Assembly: GCF_004310665.1 (NCBI RefSeq)
Contig: NZ_SIXF01000023.1
Location: 25,238-89,237, forward strand
Direction: 5' to 3'
DNA length: 64,000 nt
Source: Pedobacter kyonggii
GTDB lineage: Bacteria; Bacteroidota; Bacteroidia; Sphingobacteriales; Sphingobacteriaceae
Position 1 is the first letter of the stretch. Each line of letters opens with the position of its first letter. Shown piece by piece: positions 9,237 to 17,757 of the stretch. A model generated the notes under the pieces. That model saw nothing but the letters and a program-made list of their open reading frames with translations. It did not search any database and had not been told where the DNA came from. The position numbers and the translations under genes are program-made.

Positions 9237-10349
9237 TTAAGAGATTGTGAAGTCTGGGAGTTTTATTTTTTGACCGCCTTCCATCGCACTTTCGTGGGCA
9301 AGGATACCTACACAGGTAATATTTGCCGATTGCCTTGCATCAGGGAAAGGTACCCGTTCCTGGATCAGTGCAGAGATGAACTCATGTACCAGATGAGGGT
9401 GAGAGCCACCATGACCAGCTCCCTGAATAAATGACAGGTGCTGATTGTTCTCTCCATCGTACACACCACCAGTAGTAAAGTGCTGTATCTCTTCTGGAAG
9501 CAAATGCGCATAATCTGGAATAGCTACTTTTTGAGGAGTCTCACCGGTATGAATCACGGAATGCTCGTGCTCTATCAGCGTCCATTCGAAGCTCTTTTTT
9601 GATGCATAAACATCAAAACTCTCCCTATATTGTCTTGCTGTATTGAACAATGACCTGGTTACTTCAGCGGCCAGATCTGAATCTTTAAATTTAATATGGC
9701 AGCTTTCTACAGCAAATGGGGATCCATATTTAGGGATTAGATGTGCATCGATTGTTCCTGATCCAAAACAAGATACATATTCGGCGTCTGCTTTGGCCAA
9801 CGCCAGAACAGGGGCAACGCAGTGTGTAGCGTAGTGCATTGGAGGCAAACCTTCCCAATACCCCGGCCACCCCGCCATTTCCTGCTGGTGTGAAGCCCGT
9901 AAAAATTGTAGTTTGCCTAGCTCGCCTCTTTCATAAAGCTCCTTTACAAATAAAAATTCGCGACTGTAGATTACCGTTTCCATCATCATATAAGTTAATC
10001 CAGTTTCTTTAACTGCTGCAACAATTTGCCGGCACTCCTCCACACTGGTAGCCATTGGAACTGTACAAGCTACGTGTTTACCTGCCCTAAGTGCTTTTAA
10101 CGACTGCTCAGCATGATTTTGGATCGGTGTGTTGATGTGCACCGCATCTACATCCGGATCTTTCAGTAATTCGTCAAAGTCGGTATACCTTTTAGCAATC
10201 CCAAAGGCATCCCCGATATTGTTAAGTTTCTCAGCATCTCTTTGACAAATGGCATACATGTTAGCATTTGGATGTTTCTGATAAATCGGTATGAACTCTG
10301 CACCGAAACCGAGGCCTACTATGGCAATGTTTATTTTTCTTTGCTCCAT
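9237..10349 (-). CDS. Gfo/Idh/MocA family NAD(P)-dependent oxidoreductase
   Basis: A 370-residue sugar-type dehydrogenase. The N-terminal Rossmann fold shows INIAIVGLGFGAEF (residues 7-19). The position normally holding the EKP motif reads GKHVACTVPMA, so the usual Lys is Val97. The C-terminal domain (about 130-370) has HYATHCVAPVLAL and GHGGSHPHLVHEF. It is the last gene of the minus operon ThuA fusion, MFS, TIM barrel, Gfo. Its ATG overlaps the TIM-barrel stop by one base (TAATG), so the two are translationally coupled. In E. coli the comparable pair YcjS/YcjR oxidises glycosides at C3 and epimerises the product. A similar role is inferred only. A near-copy of its last 60 codons lies at 45010. 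Confidence 0.9.
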   Translation of the reverse strand: MEQRKINIAIVGLGFGAEFIPIYQKHPNANMYAICQRDAEKLNNIGDAFGIAKRYTDFDELLKDPDVDAVHINTPIQNHAEQSLKALRAGKHVACTVPMATSVEECRQIVAAVKETGLTYMMMETVIYSREFLFVKELYERGELGKLQFLRASHQQEMAGWPGYWEGLPPMHYATHCVAPVLALAKADAEYVSCFGSGTIDAHLIPKYGSPFAVESCHIKFKDSDLAAEVTRSLFNTARQYRESFDVYASKKSFEWTLIEHEHSVIHTGETPQKVAIPDYAHLLPEEIQHFTTGGVYDGENNQHLSFIQGAGHGGSHPHLVHEFISALIQERVPFPDARQSANITCVGILAHESAMEGGQKIKLPDFTIS

Positions 10350-11212
10350 TATTTATTGAAATGTGATTTTAAAAATTCAAGTCCTTCTCTGGCAAAATCA
10401 TCCTGACTATCAGCAAATGGACGCCAGATACATACGGCTGCCGCCAAATCCTGATTTGCTGGTGTAAAACTCTCTATCGAGACTATCCCCTGGTAGTTTA
10501 TAGCTTCTAGTCCCGCCTTATAGGAATCCCATGGTGTTTGTCCTGTACCAGGTGATCCCCTGTAATTCTCTGAGACCTGCAGGTGTAGCAGCCGATCACC
10601 GGCCAACTTAATCGCAGTTTCTATATTCCTTTCTTCTATGGCCATGTGAAATCCGTCGAGCAATATTCCAGCTGAAGGATGGTTAATATCCTTTACCAGG
10701 CGTACTACATCTTCGGCAGTGTTTACCAAATCAGACTCAAATCGGTTAAGAGGTTCTATAGCCAGACGTACTCCCCTAGACTCAGCCATTTCAGCAGCAA
10801 TCCGCAGGTTGACAACTGCTAATTGCCATTCCTTTTCACGTTGTTCTGGCGGCACCATCCTGGCTTTGCCTACGGCAGAATACATTGGTCCTGCAAAAAT
10901 GGAAACACCCCAGGACACACATAAATCCAGGCAGGTTTCAATATACTTAAAACAGTTTTGCTGAACATCAGGATCTTCACTGGTCAGATCACGGCTAGCA
11001 CTAAAAGCACCACAAACAACCGCCTTTAACTTATATTTTTGAAGCGCTAAACATACTGTTTCTACGTCAACCAGAGAAGGATCTTCGACAGCAATCTCTA
11101 CCGCATCAAATCCAAGCGCCGAAATTTTAGAAAATAATTCTTCGACAGATGAGGTCTGAAATGGAGAAGTCCACAACCAGGTACTTGCTCCATATTTTAT
11201 ATTTACTGACAT
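10349..11212 (-). CDS. Sugar phosphate isomerase/epimerase (xylose-isomerase-like TIM barrel)
   Basis: A 287-residue protein of the AP-endonuclease-2/xylose-isomerase-like TIM-barrel family, without a signal peptide. Visible marks are GASTWLWTSPF at the N-terminus, ALGFDAVEIAVEDPSLV, LAIEPLNRFESDLVNTAEDVVRLV, GILLDGFHMAIEE and GIVSIESFTP. The Glu of IEPLNR, the Asp-His of LDGFHM and the Glu of SIESF are the usual metal ligands. It is co-transcribed with MFS (2 bases before it) and overlaps Gfo/Idh by one base. The likely job is epimerisation or isomerisation of a sugar made or used by the oxidoreductase. A 3-keto-sugar epimerase like YcjR is one option; the substrate is unknown. Confidence 0.88.
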   Translation of the reverse strand: MSVNIKYGASTWLWTSPFQTSSVEELFSKISALGFDAVEIAVEDPSLVDVETVCLALQKYKLKAVVCGAFSASRDLTSEDPDVQQNCFKYIETCLDLCVSWGVSIFAGPMYSAVGKARMVPPEQREKEWQLAVVNLRIAAEMAESRGVRLAIEPLNRFESDLVNTAEDVVRLVKDINHPSAGILLDGFHMAIEERNIETAIKLAGDRLLHLQVSENYRGSPGTGQTPWDSYKAGLEAINYQGIVSIESFTPANQDLAAAVCIWRPFADSQDDFAREGLEFLKSHFNK

Positions 11213-11214
11213 AT

Positions 11215-12759
11215 TTAATTCTCCTGTGTCGTTCGATTTTCTAACAGCACAACTTTGTATCCTCCTTTTGACCTAAAATACAGCATCAGCAAAAGATAGC
11301 TACCTAACATGATTAGCGGAAAGATGACAATGTAGCGAAGGGCTTCTTTCTTTGCGCCATCACGTATGGCAGTTACGGTGTGCTGATCTTTAGGACTAGC
11401 TCCTGAAAGCTTAGTTTGGTCCAGCCCTTCGTAGTTGCCAAATAAACTGGTTTTCTTTTCTGTTACATAGGTTTTATGGATAACCGTATTGTTTACGACA
11501 TCATATTGTGCGATTTTTCTATCTACAGATTTATCCTGGATAAAACCAAGAATCCCTGCGCCGATTACCCCTGCAGCAATCATTCCCAGTCCGCCGGTTA
11601 TATTTAGTGTCAGCGCGCCCCCTTTAGGAAATTGTTCTGAAACGAGCCCCAACATGGTAGGCCAAAAGAAAGATTTAGCTAATCCGTAAATGGTTGCAGC
11701 TACGAGTATCATCATTCCGGTAGATGCAGAAAGCATATATAAGCCAATTACAGCAACTCCGGAACATAGTGACAACAAGCCCAATGAGGAAATTTTATGC
11801 ACGAGTGGGCCCGCAAAAAACCTCAATACAAACATGATTGCTGAGGTATAGACGAGTACCCAACCGGCTTGAAGTCCGATTTTGGTCATTTCGGGAGTCA
11901 TCAAATCTGTAATCCAACTATCAGTACCCAGTTCTGTAGTAGCAAGTGGAATCATCACCAATAGTAGAATAATAAACAAAGGACGGCCGAAACTTCTGGT
12001 GTAATACCAAAACCCTCCCGTAATCAATAGGGTAATGATTACATTGGTTGGGATAGACCATCCGAATACAGCACCCAGTTGAAAGATAATGAGGGCGACA
12101 ATAATCAATGCCCCACCTGCCCCTACTTCCTGAAGCATCTCTTTGTAAGACACACCTGCCTGAACCCTTTCGTTTAACGGGAACTTACGGCCCAGCGTCA
12201 TGACCCCATAAATCAATGTAGGAATCAATATTAAAGCGATTTTATATTCCCACCTGGTTTCAACACCTAATGTTAGTGCCATTACACCTCCTAAAACTAA
12301 GCCACCTGCCCAACCTGCATGAAGGATGCTGAGCCATTTGATCTTTTGTTTGGGAAACATGGTGGCCACTACCGGATTCGCTACCGCTTCAACAGTACCA
12401 TTGCCAATAGCTACAATAAAAGAGCCCAGATATAACATCCAGTATCCATTTGCAAATATGGTGAGAAATGCTGAGGATATATGACACACTACAGCGAATA
12501 TCATGGCTGTTTTATAACCTATTTTATCGATTACCAGACTAAAAAGCACAATGCTTATGGCGAAGGGCCATAAGCCCACTCCCGCAATCTCACCCAACTG
12601 AGTCTGGGTCAAATTGAAGTCAATACCCCATTGAGGCAAAATCAATGCCCTCAGAATAAATCCGAATGCGGTGGTAACCAGCGATATAAAGCAGACATAA
12701 AAGAGTTTCATATCTGGAACAGGTTGAGCCCCGGTATTTTCTGTACTAAATTTTGACAT
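11215..12759 (-). CDS. MFS transporter, sugar-type
   Basis: A 514-residue major-facilitator protein with about twelve membrane spans. The first starts at MKLFYVCFISLVTTAFGFILRAL. The loop 2-3 signature is degenerate (SLVIDKIGYKTAM). A long polar insert (about residues 415-470, with VDRKIAQYDVVNNTVIHKTYV) sits between late spans. It lies between the periplasmic ThuA fusion and the two cytoplasmic sugar enzymes, so it probably imports the sugar or glycoside they use. The start at 12759 is 26 bases after the ThuA stop, with AACCAAATATAAAC in the gap. The substrate cannot be predicted from sequence. Confidence 0.9.
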   Translation of the reverse strand: MSKFSTENTGAQPVPDMKLFYVCFISLVTTAFGFILRALILPQWGIDFNLTQTQLGEIAGVGLWPFAISIVLFSLVIDKIGYKTAMIFAVVCHISSAFLTIFANGYWMLYLGSFIVAIGNGTVEAVANPVVATMFPKQKIKWLSILHAGWAGGLVLGGVMALTLGVETRWEYKIALILIPTLIYGVMTLGRKFPLNERVQAGVSYKEMLQEVGAGGALIIVALIIFQLGAVFGWSIPTNVIITLLITGGFWYYTRSFGRPLFIILLLVMIPLATTELGTDSWITDLMTPEMTKIGLQAGWVLVYTSAIMFVLRFFAGPLVHKISSLGLLSLCSGVAVIGLYMLSASTGMMILVAATIYGLAKSFFWPTMLGLVSEQFPKGGALTLNITGGLGMIAAGVIGAGILGFIQDKSVDRKIAQYDVVNNTVIHKTYVTEKKTSLFGNYEGLDQTKLSGASPKDQHTVTAIRDGAKKEALRYIVIFPLIMLGSYLLLMLYFRSKGGYKVVLLENRTTQEN

Positions 12760-12785
12760 GATGAAGATGTTTAGTTTATATTTGG

Positions 12786-15704
12786 TTATTTAGTTACTTT
12801 CATTACTCCATTCATAATTCTCCAGTGTCCTGGAAAGGAGCAGATATACGGGTAGTCGCCAACTACATCCGGCACTTTAAATCTCAATCTGAACTTCGCT
12901 TCCGGATTTACCAGGGGCGTATAAAACAATACTTCAGGTATTTTAGGTACATATTGCATTTCTGCACCTTTAGGATTCTGGGCCAGTTTATCTGCGGCTG
13001 CCCCCACTTTGTTCATGCTCCCTTTTTTAAGGATGAGCAAATTGTGCTGCATAAAATCAATATTATCGAACACCAGCTCAACTGTCGTCCCGGCTTTTAC
13101 AGTAAAAGTTTTTTTATCAAACTTCATTGCATTTACAATAGGTTTTATGGTAATCACCTGATCTGCCTTCGTTTTAACTGCAGGTTTTGTAGCTGATACT
13201 TTTGTTGATTTAACCGTATTTTTCACCTGTTTTGAAACAGCAATTTTTAGTGCCTCTTTAATCCATCTGTCGCCAGTGTTTACAGAATCCTTTTGAGCGG
13301 CAACCAGCTCATTCGCAATAGATGGCGATACCGGCAGGTCAGCGACTTTCAAAAATGCAGCCAAACGGGTATTTAGATTTTTATCTTTTATCAAGCCAGT
13401 TCCCTGGATAGCCGCCAGAGCGGCAGCAGTGTTAGGCAATACCTGTAACGCTGCTTTTCGAACCCCAGCAGAAGGGTGATGCAATGCATGCACTGCTACC
13501 TGAAAAGCTTCAGTTGTGGTGTACATCCCCAAGCCATGCAATGTCCATAAGGCATGTATAGCCGGCGCATTGATCCCGAGCTCATCCACCTCTTGATTGC
13601 GGATCATTTTGTATAAATCAGGCACCATTGCTTTATCCCCTTTTTCGACAATCAGCCGCTGCGCAGTCATGCGCCAGAATAGGTTATCACTTTGTAAGCC
13701 CTTTAATAGTGATTTTGGATCATTTTTGTCCAGGGATTTTATGGGTGCCGATTTGGCTTTGTTATAGACCACTCTATAGACCCGTCCGTGTACGCGGTCT
13801 CTGAGTGGATTGACGTAAGCATTTCCTTTACCATTTTCAAAACCTGGAGGAGTTGGGTTGTGCTGGATAATGAAATTATACCAATCAAGCACCCAAACAG
13901 CACCATCAGGGCCAACCTCAGTCTGCACAGGCCCAAACCACTCATCGGCACTGGCTACCAGGTTCCAGCCGTCTTTTTCTTTAAATCCGGATCCGGAAGG
14001 TTCCAGCATTGCCTGGTGAACTACACGTCCGGTTGGTTCATTAACGAAAGCAATCCGGTTCCAGTAAGCTTTAGGGAAATTCCTGGCCGTATATAGATTA
14101 TGTCCTGCTGCTGAGGTAAATCCGTTAAAAACATCCACCTGACGTAAGTTTTTGGTAACCACATGCATGGCATAATGCCCGTCTATTTTATCTATAGCCT
14201 TATTAACCGGAACACCGATTTTATCAAGGTAAGAACTCGGAATACCTAAAAAAGCACTATGGGTATTATTTGCTGTAGAAAGGAATACATCATTGTTTTC
14301 GGAGAATCCCAGGCCCCAGGTATTGTTACTGGTCCCCCCCAGATACTCCAGGTTTTTCCCATTACTGTCAAAACGGAAGGCGCCCTGACCAAATTTGATT
14401 GCTTTACCGCCAACGGTTCCGTTATAGCCTGAGTAGCCTACTGTACCCCAGATTTTATTATCGAATCCATGATGTAGACTTGAAGGACCAGCATGGGTAT
14501 CAAATGTACCCCATCCGCTAATGATCGTTTCCCTGACATCAGCCTTGTCGTCGCCATCTGTGTCTTTCAGGAAAATGAAATCGGGTGCCTGAGCAACAAT
14601 GATTCCTCCATTAGCGAAAACAATACCGGTCGGGATATTTAACTTATCGGCAAAAACGGTAAATTTATCAGCCTTGCCGTCTCCATCTGTATCCTCACAA
14701 ATTTTAATCCTGTCATGCCCTTCGCCCTTAACATCTCTAACGGTATTGGGATAGTCAACTGTCTCTACGATCCATAACCTGCCACGCTCGTCCCAGGCCA
14801 TTGCAATTGGTTTCAATATATCAGGCTCCGAAGCAAACATCTCCAACTTAAAGTCAACCGGAACCTGGGTAATTAATTGCGATTCTGCAGGATTCAGTGC
14901 TGCCTGTAGTTTAAAGCCACCAGGTCTTTTTTCATAATTTGGAAGTTTGGCATCACTATATTCCGGAGCTGGTTTAGGCAATTTTTCCCATTGCTTTTTT
15001 GCTTCATCATTAACGGCCCATAACACTCCATTCCCTAACAATTTAAGGAAAGATGGATTTTTCCAGGTACGTTCGTCATGGCCATAAGCAGTATAAAACA
15101 CTTTGCCTTTACCATAGTTCTTAACCCAGGTATAAGGTTCATGATGATCGCCTTCCACTCTCTCTGTAAGTACATGAATATCTTTGGCAACCTTATCGTG
15201 CACATAAGTTTCGTCCCAGGTGCTAAACGACGTTATGCCTTCCATAGTAGGATGTTGGGCATCTACAATTGTTGCAGAAAAATCGCCTGTTTTATGGGTC
15301 TTGAATTGTCCGCCTACCATATCGATATAAGCAGCCGAGTTTTGAAAACAAAAGGATGCACAATGAACGGGAATAAATCCTTTACCACTTTTCACATAAT
15401 CCAGAAGAGCCTTTTCCTGTGGCCCTGTGATTTGATCATGATTGGAATAGATCATTAACCCGTCGTATTTAGACAGGTTTTCTGCATTCAGATCATTTAC
15501 ATCAGTTGTATATGAAATATTAATTCCGTTTTTAAAGAATTCCTGGGCAATGATTTCTGCAAATTTTTCAGAATTATGGTGCTGGCTGTCGTGCCCCAGG
15601 AGCAAGACCTCCAATCGCGGCGATTTTATATCTGTTATTAAACTAGCGCTCAAGCTGAACAGGGCAGCGATACAAATAACGCCTATAGTTAAATACTTTT
15701 TCAT
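12786..15704 (-). CDS. Exported ThuA / PVC-type dehydrogenase propeller / HEAT / cupredoxin fusion protein
   Basis: A 972-residue exported protein (signal peptide about 1-22). A ThuA-like amidotransferase-fold domain covers about 28-245 (LLLGHDSQHHN, GFIPVHCASFCFQ, AYGHDERTW). A six-bladed propeller of the membrane-bound-dehydrogenase type covers about 280-640 (RGRLWIVETVDYPN, CEDTDGDGKADKFTVFADKL), with Asp-rich loops likely to bind calcium. Then come HEAT-like helices (about 660-790), a Lys/Thr-rich linker, and a C-terminal cupredoxin (about 860-972). The cupredoxin has an azurin-type ligand set of His887, Cys955, His960 and Met964. Relatives often end in cytochrome c, so copper replaces heme here. 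It heads the four-gene operon. The inferred function is periplasmic sugar oxidation passing electrons to copper. Confidence 0.88.
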   Translation of the reverse strand: MKKYLTIGVICIAALFSLSASLITDIKSPRLEVLLLGHDSQHHNSEKFAEIIAQEFFKNGINISYTTDVNDLNAENLSKYDGLMIYSNHDQITGPQEKALLDYVKSGKGFIPVHCASFCFQNSAAYIDMVGGQFKTHKTGDFSATIVDAQHPTMEGITSFSTWDETYVHDKVAKDIHVLTERVEGDHHEPYTWVKNYGKGKVFYTAYGHDERTWKNPSFLKLLGNGVLWAVNDEAKKQWEKLPKPAPEYSDAKLPNYEKRPGGFKLQAALNPAESQLITQVPVDFKLEMFASEPDILKPIAMAWDERGRLWIVETVDYPNTVRDVKGEGHDRIKICEDTDGDGKADKFTVFADKLNIPTGIVFANGGIIVAQAPDFIFLKDTDGDDKADVRETIISGWGTFDTHAGPSSLHHGFDNKIWGTVGYSGYNGTVGGKAIKFGQGAFRFDSNGKNLEYLGGTSNNTWGLGFSENNDVFLSTANNTHSAFLGIPSSYLDKIGVPVNKAIDKIDGHYAMHVVTKNLRQVDVFNGFTSAAGHNLYTARNFPKAYWNRIAFVNEPTGRVVHQAMLEPSGSGFKEKDGWNLVASADEWFGPVQTEVGPDGAVWVLDWYNFIIQHNPTPPGFENGKGNAYVNPLRDRVHGRVYRVVYNKAKSAPIKSLDKNDPKSLLKGLQSDNLFWRMTAQRLIVEKGDKAMVPDLYKMIRNQEVDELGINAPAIHALWTLHGLGMYTTTEAFQVAVHALHHPSAGVRKAALQVLPNTAAALAAIQGTGLIKDKNLNTRLAAFLKVADLPVSPSIANELVAAQKDSVNTGDRWIKEALKIAVSKQVKNTVKSTKVSATKPAVKTKADQVITIKPIVNAMKFDKKTFTVKAGTTVELVFDNIDFMQHNLLILKKGSMNKVGAAADKLAQNPKGAEMQYVPKIPEVLFYTPLVNPEAKFRLRFKVPDVVGDYPYICSFPGHWRIMNGVMKVTK

Positions 15705-15812
15705 TTTGTGTGTTTATATTGGTTAGCATTCAAAAGCTAATATCTAGGAATAAGCTTACAATGCCTCCTACTTTTTTGCCCAATACTGACTGTATTTTAT
15801 CAAACAGTTTAT

Positions 15813-15820
15813 TACATTTG
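15813..15820 (+). promoter_or_regulatory. Candidate Bacteroidota -7 element for the AraC gene
   Basis: TACATTTG matches the Bacteroidota -7 consensus TAnnTTTG exactly and lies about 50 bases before the AraC ATG. No clean TTTG stands at the -33 position, so the call is tentative. The 165-base divergent gap also has to contain the promoter of the ThuA operon, which I could not pin down. Confidence 0.4.
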
Positions 15821-15869
15821 ACCACTAGGATGTCAACAAAAAGGATGTATTAATGTTATTGAGTCGAAT

Positions 15870-16739
15870 ATGAAAGCTGCTGTTCTAAAATCTACGATCC
15901 CCGAAACACAAATGTTTATCATCAAAAAACTAGAGGACAAACATTTCGATCCAGTTTGGCATTCGCATTGCGAATACCAGTTATTTGTGGTGTTAGAAGG
16001 CTCAGGAACGAGATTTATCGGCGATAGCATTAAGTCTTTCGAGCGTGGCGACCTGGTATTCACAGGCGCCAACCTGCCACATCTTTGGCGAAGTGATGAG
16101 GCTTACTTTAAAAAGGATAGTCAATTGAGTGTCCATGGGATTGTCATTTACCTACAGGAAAACTTCATGGGTGAACAGATGATGCAAAAGGAAGAAATGC
16201 TGCTGATCAAAAAGTTATTAAAAAAATCGGCCAGGGGATTGGAATTCTACGGGGAGTGCAAAGACCTTGTTACTTGTATGATGAAAGCGCTCACACTAAT
16301 GAGTGGATTAGAGAGCTTAATCCAACTACTCAAAATCCTTCAGGTATTGGCAAATTCGAAAGCCTATCACTACATCTCACATACAGAATATAGTGATCCT
16401 GTTAATGAGAATGAGACCGACCGCATGAACAAAGTTTACGAATATGCACTCGCAAACTTTCGGAGCAGGATTTCCTTGCCGGAACTGGCAGAAATATTGT
16501 GCATGACTTCAACCTCGTTCAGCAGGTATTTTACGGCGAGGAATAACAGGACATTTTCCAAGTTTATTATGGAGTTACGTATCAAATACGCTTGTAAACT
16601 ATTGATAGAAACCAATATGCCTGTATCGTTAATCTCCTATGAAAGTGGATTTAATACCTTGTCCAATTTCAACAAGCAGTTTAAGGAAATTATGAACAAA
16701 AAACCGTCGGAATATAAAATACAGTTCTCAAGTATCTGA
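15870..16739 (+). CDS. AraC family transcriptional regulator with cupin sensor domain
   Basis: A 289-residue one-component regulator. The N-terminal cupin-like sensor is about 20-100 (HFDPVWHSHCEYQLFVVLEGSGTRFIGD, FERGDLVFTGANLPHLW). The C-terminal double helix-turn-helix is about 185-285 (ISLPELAEILCMTSTSFSRYF, YACKLLIETNMPVSLISYESGF, FNKQFKEIMNKKPSEYK). It is transcribed away from the ThuA-MFS-TIM-Gfo operon across 165 bases, so control of that operon is the natural inference, with a sugar as effector. A short hairpin, CTGATAC-attg-GTATCAG, overlaps its stop codon (16736-16753) without a T-run. Confidence 0.93.
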   Translation: MKAAVLKSTIPETQMFIIKKLEDKHFDPVWHSHCEYQLFVVLEGSGTRFIGDSIKSFERGDLVFTGANLPHLWRSDEAYFKKDSQLSVHGIVIYLQENFMGEQMMQKEEMLLIKKLLKKSARGLEFYGECKDLVTCMMKALTLMSGLESLIQLLKILQVLANSKAYHYISHTEYSDPVNENETDRMNKVYEYALANFRSRISLPELAEILCMTSTSFSRYFTARNNRTFSKFIMELRIKYACKLLIETNMPVSLISYESGFNTLSNFNKQFKEIMNKKPSEYKIQFSSI

Positions 16740-16850
16740 TACATTGGTATCAGGCAACACTGGGGGAGTAGAAAACAAACATGATCTTTAATGAAGATAG
16801 AAAAAGAACCAAAAATGCAGCTGATAAATAGCGCTATTCAATTGATCTAT

Positions 16851-17741
16851 CTATTTACTCAGATTAAGCCTGACATTGAGTTCAAAACTGCCATTTGTAT
16901 AGCTGCTTAAAGCAGAGGTCTGTGTGGTATAGGTTCCGCTGATCAGGTATTTCTCTCTAAAGTCCATACCCAAACCAAAAGTTGCATTTCTGGTACTATG
17001 GTACATCGCTAACAAAAACACCTGCTTTTTGGCGATACCAAACTGCGCACCCGCATCCCAGATGTTGTCAAAACCTTTCACCCCCCTGTAGGTCACCTTT
17101 GGCTCTACATCCATACCTTCGATACCTTCACTGATCCCGATTTTATAACTTACTGCAGTATAAAAGGTAGCCACATCGGCCAGTTTGATCACATCCTTTT
17201 TCAATACACTTTTCAGGTTCGGGATGGCCGCCTGGATGTTCAGCTTACCTGAAGTATAAGCCACTCCTAAATCTCCGTCCAGGTAAGTTTTACGGTCATT
17301 GTACTGCCCTACTGTTGGATCATTGGGATTGCCATAAATATCTGCATTTTCTAAGCGCTGGCTCATAAAACCCAGTGATACCCCAAAGTGCAACTGATGG
17401 TTGTTGTTATTCAGCTTCAGGTGATAGGCATAACTGCCCATTACTCTGATCTTTTTTTGCAAACCCGCACTTTCGTTGTTTACCGTTAAACCCAGTCCAA
17501 CTTTGTTAAAGCCATAATCGGCCGTCAGGTTTTGGGTTAAAGGCGCCCCAGGTACATTGCTCAATAGCTTACGGTAGGCACCATTTAGCTTTAAACCCTC
17601 GCCTGCCCCGGCAAAGGCCGGGTTAATCAGGTATTGATTGATATAGTACTGGGAGGATAAAGGGTTTAACTGTGCTTTTACCAAGGTGGTACTGATTATG
17701 CTAACCATAATCAGTACTAAGGTTTTATATATCGTTTTCAT
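16851..17741 (-). CDS. PorP/SprF family type IX secretion membrane protein
   Basis: From the ATG at 17741 this is a 296-residue outer-membrane beta-barrel of the PorP/SprF family (signal MKTIYKTLVLIMVSIISTTLVKA). The longer frame from 17813 overlaps the upstream gene and adds 24 unlikely residues. Family marks are LNPLSSQYYINQYLINPAFAGAG, the repeated amphipathic strands, and a C-terminal FELNVRLNLSK. SprF-type proteins help anchor or export partners that carry a gliding-motility C-terminal domain. Such a partner is encoded 16 bases upstream, so the pair likely works together at the cell surface. It is the last gene of the PUL B run. A decayed paralogue remnant lies at 36008. Confidence 0.92.
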   Translation of the reverse strand: MKTIYKTLVLIMVSIISTTLVKAQLNPLSSQYYINQYLINPAFAGAGEGLKLNGAYRKLLSNVPGAPLTQNLTADYGFNKVGLGLTVNNESAGLQKKIRVMGSYAYHLKLNNNNHQLHFGVSLGFMSQRLENADIYGNPNDPTVGQYNDRKTYLDGDLGVAYTSGKLNIQAAIPNLKSVLKKDVIKLADVATFYTAVSYKIGISEGIEGMDVEPKVTYRGVKGFDNIWDAGAQFGIAKKQVFLLAMYHSTRNATFGLGMDFREKYLISGTYTTQTSALSSYTNGSFELNVRLNLSK

Positions 17742-17757
17742 TTCTGTTTTACGCTGT

